From Annulohypoxylon bovei var. microspora (taxonomy: Eukaryota > Ascomycota > Sordariomycetes > Xylariales > Hypoxylaceae), in contig MU405537.1 of NCBI GenBank assembly GCA_022836615.1, positions 1 through 10,016 of the forward strand: a DNA stretch of 10,016 nucleotides, given 5' to 3'. The notes below the pieces were generated by a model that worked only from the letters and a program-made list of their open reading frames with translations, was not told where the DNA came from and searched no databases. Shown piece after piece: positions 1 to 7,206 of this stretch (position 1 is the stretch's first letter; each line of letters opens with the position of its first letter). Made by a program: the position numbers and the translations under genes.

Positions 1-24
1 CAATGCATGGGATTCGAACCCGGG
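1..24 (-). other. tRNA T-arm-like sequence with RNA polymerase III B box
   Basis: Read on the minus strand, 10-20 gives GGTTCGAATCC, a perfect match to the eukaryotic B-box consensus GGTTCGANNCC, which doubles as the T loop of tRNAs. A tRNA would therefore run leftward out of the window. The fold does not close, however. Only three T-stem pairs form (GGG/CCC) before C-A and C-T mismatches. I find no partner upstream for the acceptor-side bases at 1-7, and no clear D-arm or A box at normal spacing. It could be a decayed tRNA gene, the 3' part of a tRNA-derived SINE, or a chance motif. A real tRNA gene is not supported by what is visible. Confidence 0.35.
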
Positions 25-120
25 GCGTTGCAAGGTGGTCCGTGCGGGTGTGGAAAGTTCGGGTCTTATGTTCCCGGAACGGGGACCTCATGTAAGGCTT
101 ATAACGTTGTAGCCCATTCC
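1..120. other. G+C-normal edge flanking the RIP block
   Basis: This is the only stretch with ordinary base composition; more than half of its bases are G or C by eye. It keeps CpA and TpG steps (for example near 1-8, 30-32 and 88-92) that are almost absent afterwards. The change is abrupt: within about 20 bases after 120 the sequence becomes almost pure A/T. This is what the border of a RIP-mutated block looks like, because RIP stops near the edge of the duplicated DNA. A short perfect inverted repeat, GTTCC-C-GGAAC, lies at 70-80. I see no convincing open reading frame. The segment is cut by the window start, so the identity of the flanking locus is unknown. Confidence 0.7.
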
Positions 121-395
121 TTAAAAGGAAAATAATATTACGTGGTTACTTTTTTAAAGTATATATTATTTTCGGTTATAACTTTTTTTATAATAATTAT
201 ATAATAAAAAAGTTTAAATTTTTATTTTATTTTATTTTATATTATGAATTTTATTATCGTTTTTTAAAAAATAAATTTAATAAATTTAATAATTTATTTT
301 CGAACGGTTATTTATTAAATAATAATAATTTATTAATTAAATTATATTCGTAAAGTTTAATATAAAAAGTAAAAAAAATATAAAAGTAAAAAAAA
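121..395. other. Gene-free RIP DNA with a TTTTA pentanucleotide run
   Basis: No gene is visible. The notable item is a (TTTTA)n run of about four units at 219-240. A/T homopolymer-like runs surround it, with CpG remnants at 239-320. It is the first fully mutated sequence next to the G+C-normal edge. Confidence 0.6.
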
Positions 396-480
396 TAATA
401 ATAAAAATAATAATATAAATAATAATACGAGTAATAATACGAGTAATAATAATAATATTAATAATAATAATAATAAATAA
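396..480. repeat. AAT trinucleotide microsatellite with AATAATACGAGT interruptions
   Basis: An imperfect (AAT)n tract of about 85 bp. In its middle (about 421-448) the unit AATAATACGAGT is repeated twice in tandem, retaining CpG. Microsatellites of this kind grow by slippage in A/T DNA. The CpG-containing interruptions probably persist because CpG is a poor RIP target. Confidence 0.7.
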
Positions 481-2198
481 AAAATAACGTGATATTATTA
501 AATAAAAAATGAGGTTAATAATTAAATATTTAATTACCCGGATTTTATAAAGTTTAATAAAATTATATATTAAAAAAATAAAAATAAATTAAAATTAAAA
601 GTTTTTTATAAATTTAAATATTAATATATTATTAAAAAAATATAAAGTAATAAATTTAAATATTATTATAATATAAATAATTTATTTATAATATAAAAAC
701 TTATTTTAATTAAATATTTAATTATTAATGTTTTAATAAATTATATTTTTAAAGTTATTTAAAATAATTTTATAAAAAAATTAATATTTAAAATAATTTA
801 TTTTATTATAATATATTAATTTATTACATATAACCCATTTTTAATTATATATAAATTTAATAACGAAAATATTAAAAAATTATAATTAACTTTTAACATT
901 TTAATTTTTTAATTTAATTTATAATGTTAAATAATTTTATTTTAATGTTTTTAATAATTTTAAAAATAATGTTTATAATTAATTAAGTTTTTTTAATTTT
1001 AATAATTAATAATAATAATAAAAGGATAAATATAAATACACCGGTAATTTAAACACGTTTATTTTCATTTATTATAATTAAAACGGTGATTATATTTAAA
1101 TTAATATATAAATATATATTAAACCGATATAAACATTTATTATTATTATTATTATAATGGCATTTAATATAAAAGTTATTAAAATATTTAAATATAATGA
1201 TATAATTTTAAAACGGGCTTTACTTTACTTTATAACTTTTATAAGCATATTCCGGAAATAAAATGGTGTTAATTATTATCGCATATGTAATTATTATTTA
1301 TTAAAAATTATAAGTATTATTAAAATAAAAATATAAATATATATTTTTAAAGTTAAAAAATAACGATTAAAATCGTGTTAATTTTAATTTTCAATAATAG
1401 TAAATTTATTTAAAAATATAATTATTAAAAAAAATCGTTTACTTTAATTTAAATTATAATTATTATTAATTATTTAATATAATTTCTTAATATATAATAA
1501 ATTTAATAATAAATACACTTGGATTTTTAATTATTAAAATAATAACCTTATTTATAAATATATTTTTAATTTTTATTAATATTTAAGTAATATAATTAAT
1601 TATATTAATAATGTTTATAATTTTAAATTAATTATTATTATTAAGAAAAAAATTATAAAAAAGGTGTAAATTAAATAAAAAAATATTTTTTTCTTTTTGA
1701 ATTTTAATTAAAGGTTTTCACCCAATTTTAATTAAAATTTATTTTATTATTAACATAAATAAAAGCTTTTAAATCTTTTATAAAATTAAGAAAATTATTA
1801 TTTTATTTAATAATATTAATATTTCGCTTTTAAAAATAAACGTTTTATGTTAAATTAATTTATTATTAATTTAACCGTTTTAAATATATTTTAAAAACAA
1901 ATATAAAAGGATTTTTAAATATTATTTATTAATAAAAAAAGTTAATTATAATATTTATAATATTATTAAATAAAAGGGTATAAAAGTTAAATTATAATTA
2001 AATATAATTTATTAAATAATTTAATATTTATTAAAAAAAACTTAAGGATAAATTATTTAAAAGTTAATATATAATTAATTAATAAAATATATTTAAATAA
2101 TTCATATATTATTATTACTTTATAATAATATTAATGTATAAAAACCATAATTTTAATTATTATAAATAAGTATTATTATGCATTTTTAAGGAAATAAT
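481..2198. other. Gene-free RIP-degraded stretch
   Basis: Every frame is broken by frequent TAA stops. A (TTA)n microsatellite of about 20 bp lies at 1137-1157. Small patches that keep a little G+C (around 1030-1085, 1210-1285 and 1690-1725) may be less mutated relics, but I cannot assign them to a transposon family. No RNA gene, promoter or other functional site is supported. Confidence 0.6.
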
Positions 2199-2338
2199 TT
2201 ATTAATATATATTACTTTAATAAAATAAATGTTATTTTAATAATATGGATATTATTTTAATAAAATAAAAGTTTTTTTAATAAAATATATATCATTTTAT
2301 TAAAATAAATGTAAATTTAATAAAATGTGTTTATAACA
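2199..2338. repeat. 20-bp minisatellite, six to seven units
   Basis: Units with a consensus close to AATAAAATAAATGTTATTTT follow one another at an exact 20-bp period from 2219 to 2338 (starts 2219, 2239, 2259, 2279, 2299, 2319). A more degenerate unit lies at 2199-2218, matching about 13 of 20 positions. Every unit has the same A/T-rich head and most have a T-rich tail; the last two are the most diverged in the tail. Exact periodicity over six units is unlikely to be base composition alone. It sits inside the RIP block with no gene near it. Confidence 0.75.
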
Positions 2339-3029
2339 TGGTATAAAAATAAGATTAATAAAATCTTCGAATTTTTATTATTAAACGATAAAAAACATTT
2401 ATTCCATATAATAAATAAATTTAAAATGGTTTTATTAAACATATTATTAAAAAACCTTATAATCATTTAATTAATTTTAATTAATAATTATAAAATATAA
2501 ATAAAGTTTAATAAAAAAAGTATTTATTTACTTAAATAAGTATTTAATGTACATGTGTAATTTAAATAATGTGCGGTCCCGTAAAGTAAAATAATGAAAT
2601 ATAATAACTTATTTAAGAAAAAAAAAAAGGAAAAAAAGGTTAATATTTATTTTATTATTACACTTTTATGCTTTTTCTTTTTTTTAAATATAATATTAAA
2701 ATTAAAAAATATATTACGTTTTTAAAGTTTATTTTTACCATTAATAATACTTTTATTTAATTAATTTACGAAAACATTATTCCCGTTTTTTTTTAAACGG
2801 TTTAAATGTTTATCCCATTTTAAGAAAATATATAACCTTCGTATCGTCGATTATAAAAATAACGTTAAAAAGGATAAAAAAACCATAAAACGAACATATA
2901 AAAAATTAATATTTAATAATATTAATAATTAATTTATTAAAAATGAGCAAATAAAAAAAAGTGGCGTTATGGAATTAACCAGTTATTTAATTAATAAATT
3001 ATTTTCATAACGTGATATATTATTTTTTT
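2339..3029. other. Gene-free RIP-degraded stretch with mirrored purine/pyrimidine tracts
   Basis: No gene is visible. A 25-base purine run at 2615-2639 is followed 31 bases later by a 15-base pyrimidine run at 2671-2685, so the pair can fold as a hairpin. A patch with more G+C (2560-2590, containing GTGCGGTCCCG) and another around 2780-2900 keep CpG and CpC but little CpA, as expected after RIP. Confidence 0.55.
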
Positions 3030-3073
3030 AAATATTAAGTTATTTACTTTTTAAGTAAATAAGTTTAATATTT
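3030..3073. repeat. Inverted repeat (hairpin), arms about 20 bp
   Basis: The left arm 3030-3049 (AAATATTAAGTTATTTACTT) is almost the reverse complement of 3053-3073, with one small mismatch/indel and a 3-base loop. It is a near-perfect cruciform-capable palindrome. It ends with no T-run or gene that would make it a terminator. In DNA this A/T-rich, such hairpins are partly expected from composition. Confidence 0.6.
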
Positions 3074-3696
3074 ATTTAAGTATTTTTATAAGTAATGATA
3101 TTTTATTAATAATATTAATATATATTAAAAAATCTTTTTATTATTAATTTGTTTTTTTAATTTATTAAAAATTATATTAAGTATATTTTACTTAATTTAA
3201 TATAAAAACATTGCGTTTTTTAACGGTATTTAAAAATAAACATTATAAGTAATACTTTTTAAAATTAAAATAAAATATTATTATTTTATTATTAATTAAT
3301 AATTTTTTAAATGTTTTATATTTAACTTATTTTATTAATTATTATTAAGTTTTTTTCTTTCGAAATAAAGTTTTTAATCTTTAAATATATTTTAATATTT
3401 TAATATTTTAATATGAAAATTATGTTTTTCTTTAATTTTAAAATAATTTAAAAGTAATTAATTATTAATTATATATATCGTAAACTTAATATAATATAAT
3501 ATTTATAACTTATTTTTATAATAAAAATATAACTTTATTAAAGTAATTATTTTTAATAAATACGTGCTTAATTATATAACTTTATTAAACCTTAAAAAAA
3601 AGATTTACATTCGTTATTATTAATTAATTTAAATTTATATAATTAAATAAAACATATTTTACCTTATTTATATTTTATAAAAATATTTTAAAAAAT
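3074..3696. other. Gene-free RIP-degraded stretch with an 8-bp triplication
   Basis: No gene is visible. An ATTTTAAT unit is repeated three times in exact tandem at 3389-3412. Perfect short palindromes such as TTATTAATTAATAA (about 3289-3302) are present but match the composition. Remnant CpG sites (for example 3213-3226, 3361 and 3563) show the usual RIP survivors. Confidence 0.55.
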
Positions 3697-3935
3697 AATT
3701 ATTTATATTTATTTAAATATTTATTTATTTATATTTTAAAAGTATTTAATAAATAAATAAATACTTATCTTAAAGTGGATAATTAAATAAAATATTATTA
3801 TTAATATCGAAATAATGTAATAATAATGTAATAATAATGAAATACCTAAATATTTAAATAAATATTTATCGTAAATAAATAAATAAATAAATATTAAATA
3901 AATAAATATATAAATATATATTTATTTATTATTAT
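3697..3935. repeat. Long inverted repeat of TTTA / TAAA tetranucleotides
   Basis: A T-rich tract of TATT/TTTA units at about 3697-3738 is mirrored by an A-rich tract of TAAA units at about 3870-3935, so the region could fold into a long hairpin with small indels. Inside it, 3740-3748 and 3758-3766 are perfect 9-base arms (AAGTATTTA / TAAATACTT). Both arms are tetranucleotide microsatellites, so the symmetry may come from slippage rather than from a transposon with inverted ends. Confidence 0.5.
3811..3843. repeat. 11-bp tandem triplication
   Basis: Three consecutive 11-bp units: AATAATGTAAT at 3811-3821 and 3822-3832, then AATAATGAAAT at 3833-3843 with one changed base. It lies in the loop of the larger inverted repeat. 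The retained TpG in each copy suggests the triplication is younger than the main mutation of the block, or simply escaped it. Confidence 0.7.
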
Positions 3936-4196
3936 ATTATGCGTTTTATATTTTTATTAACGTTATATTATTAAAATAATTTAATATTAAAAAGGATTTA
4001 TAATAATATTAATTAATTTATAAATAATAATTATAATTTATTTTATTTTAAAAATGTATTTTAATATTTAAATACTTGGTTATAATCATGGTATATGTGG
4101 TAAAAATAAGCTTTAAACATTGAAAAAATTAATTTAAGAATTTTTTAATTAATTTATTTTTTTAAATATAAAAGTTAATAATTGATTTTTTAATAA
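3936..4196. other. Gene-free RIP-degraded spacer
   Basis: A/T-rich sequence between the tetranucleotide inverted repeat and the LTR-like element. TpG and CpA are slightly more frequent around 4070-4125 (for example ATCATGG and TATGTGG) than in the sequence to the left. I see no repeat, gene or site that I can support. Confidence 0.5.
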
Positions 4197-4201
4197 ATTA
4201 T
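4197..4201. repeat. Putative target-site duplication, left copy
   Basis: ATTAT directly abuts the left end of the first 189-bp repeat. The same five bases directly follow the second repeat at 5877-5881. Five base pairs is the usual duplication made by LTR-retrotransposon integrases. Because the region is nearly all A/T, a five-base match has a substantial chance probability, so this is supporting evidence only. Confidence 0.4.
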
Positions 4202-4390
4202 TAAAAACAATAAGTCATGATGCGTTGCGTGTAATATTATATAATGTATTACAATATTTTATATTATATAAACGTATAAATTACTAGCTTTTAATCTTAA
4301 ATAAACGTAACCTTATATAACATAAGCCATATAAAGCCATATAAAGTTATAAAACATTTTTTAGTTAATAAAACCCTTTTATTATTAATA
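4202..4390. repeat. Left 189-bp direct repeat (putative 5' LTR)
   Basis: It aligns without gaps to 5688-5876 at a constant offset of 1486. I count 36 differences in 189 positions, and every one is a transition (C/T or G/A). This copy holds the C or G at about 22 of them and the other copy at about 14, so both were mutated independently. It contains TATA-like TTATATAA (about 4313-4320), a tandem 10-bp unit GCCATATAAA at 4326-4335 and 4336-4345, and an AATAAAACCC motif near 4367-4376 that could once have acted in polyadenylation. The edges are set where the alignment stops abruptly on both sides. Confidence 0.75.
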
Positions 4391-4438
4391 TATTTTCCTA
4401 ACGTTAATATTATTTAAAAACGTCATTTTTAACCTTAT

Positions 4439-4521
4439 TATCGGCCTTTTTCAACCTTAATTCGGCTTTTTTCAACCTTGTTGTTAACTTTTTTCAGTTT
4501 TATTTAACCTTTTTTAACCTT
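4439..4521. repeat. Degenerate 20-21-bp pyrimidine-rich tandem repeat, four units
   Basis: The units run 4439-4458, 4459-4479, 4480-4500 and 4501-4521. The core reads TCGGCTTTTTTCAACCTT in the second unit. Later units differ mainly by transitions (TCGG to TTAA, TCAACC to TTAACC), with a one-base shift in the third. A fifth, weaker unit may precede them near 4420-4438. The graded CGG-to-TAA change across units is what partial RIP of a tandem array would produce. The array lies just inside the left LTR-like repeat. Confidence 0.6.
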
Positions 4522-5665
4522 TAATTATCACCATGTACATCGTAAAAATCTCATTATTGTTTACACTTTTACTTTTTAAAGGTTTAATTAATTAATTATC
4601 GTAATAAATCATAATATATTTTAATCCCTTTAATAATCTTATATAAGATTTTATAAATAATTAATTAATTTTTATTATTTTATTACTTATTTTAATAACG
4701 CTTTCCACATGTAACGCTTTTTAAGTTTTAACGTTTAAAAGATTATTTACATCGGCTTGAAGTTACTTATTAATTTATTAACCTTATGGATTTTATTAAC
4801 CTTATCACGGCAATTTTAACGAATATATTTAAACTTTTTACACTTTTAATATTTCTTACCATTCCGGTCCTTAATAATATAATTATTACTTTTATTAAAT
4901 ACCTTGTTAATATAATTATAAAACTTTGAAATAAAATTATTTTTTATTATTTATATCGTGATTATAAATACTTTTAATAAAATATATTATTAAATGGCTT
5001 ATTTTTTCGTTTTATTTTTAATGTTAAAAATAAAACGTACTTATATTTATATATTTATAATTTTATTACTTATATTATTATTTCAACCAACGAAATATAT
5101 AAAGGTTATAATGTATATAATAAAATTACCACCGTTATATTTAATTACCTTAAACTTTTTTTATAATAATATTTTTTATTAATCATTACATACTTAATAA
5201 TTCGTATAATATTAAATAATTATAATAATATTTTACTTTAAACTTATTATTAATCTTAATAAATTTTTATAAATATTATTACAAATAATATTAATTATTT
5301 TTAAATTATTTATTAAAATAATATTATTTATTTTTTTAATATAACCAATTAATTTTAATGTTATATTTAATATTTTTAATTATATAAGAAAGTTATTAAA
5401 TCTTATTAAACAAAGCTTTTTAAATAACTTCCATTCGAATCGTTTTTATTATAAATTCGTATCATTCTTTAATAAAAATAAAAATAATAACATTATATCG
5501 TTAAGAATTTTATATTTAATTATTAACTTTTTTAAGGCTTTTTTTAACTTGTTAATTTGAATTTATAACGATGTAATATCTTTAAATCTTAATTCCGATG
5601 TTATTATTCTTCCTTTTTAAGTTAAAAGGCTTGAAAATATAACTTAATCCTTTAAATAATTATTT

Positions 5666-5678
5666 AAAAAAGAAGAAA
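5666..5678 (+). other. Purine-rich run, possible polypurine tract
   Basis: The thirteen bases AAAAAAGAAGAAA are all purine and sit 9 bases upstream of the right 189-bp repeat. LTR elements prime plus-strand synthesis from a polypurine tract next to the 3' LTR. Normally it directly abuts the LTR, so the 9-base gap weakens the reading, and A-rich runs are common in this block. Confidence 0.3.
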
Positions 5679-5687
5679 TTATTATTA

Positions 5688-5876
5688 TAAAAGCAATAAG
5701 TTACAATACATTACATATAATATCGTGTAATATATTACAATATTTTATATTATATAAATGTATAAATTACTAATTTTTAATTTTAAATAAATATAACTTT
5801 ATATGGTATAAGTTATATAAAGTTATATAAAACCACAAAGCGCCTTTTAATTAATAAAACCCTTTTATTATTAATA
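5688..5876. repeat. Right 189-bp direct repeat (putative 3' LTR)
   Basis: Gap-free partner of 4202-4390, about 81 % identical, with only transition differences. It contains the perfect palindrome TGTAATATATTACA (about 5725-5738) and keeps a small CpG/CpC patch, AAGCGCC (about 5839-5844), where the left copy reads A/T. The tandem GCCATATAAA units of the left copy appear here as GTTATATAAA, which is C-to-T change in both units. Homology ends sharply at 5876, at the same relative position as in the left copy. Confidence 0.75.
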
Positions 5877-5881
5877 ATTAT
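5877..5881. repeat. Putative target-site duplication, right copy
   Basis: ATTAT immediately follows the right 189-bp repeat and matches 4197-4201 immediately before the left one. It supports insertion of the whole 4202-5876 unit by an integrase. The match is short and low in information. Confidence 0.4.
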
Positions 5882-5975
5882 AAATATATTTTTAAAAAGT
5901 AAACTTAATATTAAAAGATGAAAAATTATCCGAATTAATATTAAATTTTTATTATCACTTTTTTTACCTTTTTTT

Positions 5976-6100
5976 AAATATTAAATTAATAATATTTAAC
6001 TTTAAATAATAAATATATGTGGTTATTTTAATAAGTATTTAAATATTAAATTAATAATATTTAATTTTAAATATATATATAATTATTTTAATAAATATTT
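5976..6100. repeat. Tandem duplication of 65 and 60 bp
   Basis: Unit 5976-6040 is repeated as 6041-6100. Apart from a 5-bp indel in the middle, nearly all differences are C/T or G/A (AACTTT versus AATTTT, GTGG versus ATAA, AAGTATTT versus AAATATTT). The first copy keeps the G or C each time. Transition-only divergence between neighbouring copies again fits RIP acting after duplication. Confidence 0.7.
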
Positions 6101-7206
6101 AAATAATATATCAGGGTTTTATTTTTATTTTCCTTTTTCTTTTTTTATAAAAACTTTTATTAATTAATATTAAAAAAAAGTTTATGGTATCGTATTAAAT
6201 CAAGGTTATAAATTAAAAAGTAAATGCGAAATAAAAAATTATTTAATATTAATAAATAAATAAAATACTTAAATTATTAATTTTAATTATTAAATTATTT
6301 ATTAATAAAATTAATATTTTTAATAAATAAAAAAAAGAAAAAAAAAGAAAATAACGAGCGATGGTTATATATTTTTATAAATAAAAATTTTAAAATCGAT
6401 AAAAACTTTAATTTAAAATATAAATTAATAAAATCTTACGTTTTTAAAATTATATTACATTAACCCGGATAATTTTTAAATTAAATTATAAAAGTTATAA
6501 AAAGGTAATTTCGTTTTTAATTTAATTTTATTAATATTATTTAAATAATTTAATGTTTATAATATTTAATCGAATTTTTTTTTTTAAATTATTATTATTA
6601 ATTTTATAATATGTGTTACGATAAATAAGTTTTAAATTAAAATAAAGCTTATATAATGATGGGACCATGTATTTTATTAATGAAAATATTTAAAGTGAAA
6701 AATTAAAAGAAAAAAAATTACGAAATGGTTTTTTTTAAAAAGTTTTTATATATTAACTTTATAATTAAAATATTAATTAATTATTTTATTAATATACCTT
6801 AAAAGTAATAATAATTAAACGTTATTACATAACCCTTTCTTTTAAAAAAAGATTCGGTTTATAAGAAAAATAAGTTATTTATTAATGCGTTTACGGCTTA
6901 CTTTTTTAATTTCCTTTTTTTTTATAATAAATAAATTGTTTTTATTTATTATTTTTAATATTTTGTTTTTTATAACGGCTTCGATTTATTATTAAAGTTT
7001 AATTAAAGGATTAATGGCCTTAAGGTATAAATTATAAAAGTCTTTTACTTTAATCGGTGTATTAAAAAAATCCTTAAAAAGGTATTATATTAAATTAAAG
7101 TTATAACTTATTTAATCCATTTTATATTAAAATTTTTCTTTAAAAAATTTAAAGTTTAATATTTTAAATATTTCATATTTTTATTCCTTATTAATTTTCA
7201 TTAAGA
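6101..7206. other. Gene-free RIP-degraded stretch with mirrored Y and R tracts
   Basis: No gene is visible. A 19-base pyrimidine run at 6128-6146 and a 23-base purine run at 6329-6351 are roughly complementary, about 180 bases apart, and could be the ends of a small inverted-repeat remnant. Small G+C-bearing patches occur around 6350-6365, 6460-6470, 6655-6668 and 6970-7020. None carries a readable protein or RNA motif. Confidence 0.5.

Larger units (their letters stand above)
4391..5687. other. Interior of the LTR-like element, C-skewed, no coding frame
   Basis: The first half (about 4391-4960) is richer in C than its surroundings, and on the + strand C clearly exceeds G. It keeps more CpA than the rest of the window, for example in TCAACC (twice), ATCACCATG and TACACTT. 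The second half (4960-5687) is again fully A/T. The longest open frame, 4994-5182, would give 62 residues, almost all Leu, Ile, Tyr, Phe, Lys and Asn. That matches translated A/T DNA, and I do not regard it as a gene. No gag, protease, reverse transcriptase or integrase motif can be read. Confidence 0.5.
4202..5876. mobile_element. Degenerate LTR-retrotransposon-like element, RIP-inactivated
   Basis: Two colinear 189-bp direct repeats (4202-4390, 5688-5876) enclose 1297 bp, giving a 1675-bp unit flanked by matching 5-bp sequences. Both repeats begin TA and end TA, as TG...CA ends would after RIP. A purine-rich run (5666-5678) lies 9 bases before the right repeat, roughly where a polypurine tract is expected. 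The interior is too short for gag-pol and carries no long frame, so the element would be non-autonomous or internally deleted. It is longer than typical TRIM elements. I could not find a primer-binding site after the left repeat. Orientation is assumed + from the purine run only. The alternative is an ordinary segmental duplication of 189 bp. The duplication is firm; the LTR reading is inference. Confidence 0.5.

Noticed and set aside
1..120. A complete tRNA gene on the minus strand
   Set aside because: The B box / T loop is perfect, but the T-stem has only three pairs, no acceptor-stem partner is found for bases 1-7, and no D-arm is recognisable. Only a tRNA-like motif is reported.
396..480. 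CRISPR-like spacing of the repeated TACGAGT word
   Set aside because: There are only two copies, in immediate tandem within an AAT microsatellite and with no spacers, in what appears to be a eukaryotic sequence.
4994..5182. 62-codon open reading frame on the + strand encoding a very hydrophobic Ile/Leu/Tyr/Phe/Lys-rich peptide
   Set aside because: The residues are those of A/T-only codons, there is no recognisable domain, and the frame lies in the interior of a RIP-mutated repeat element. The apparent membrane segment (about residues 20-31) follows from the ATT/TTA codon content.
5390..5430. AAGTTATT / AATAACTT inverted repeat, a possible terminator hairpin
   Set aside because: An eight-base A/T-rich stem with a 25-base loop and no upstream gene. 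It is expected often by chance in this composition.
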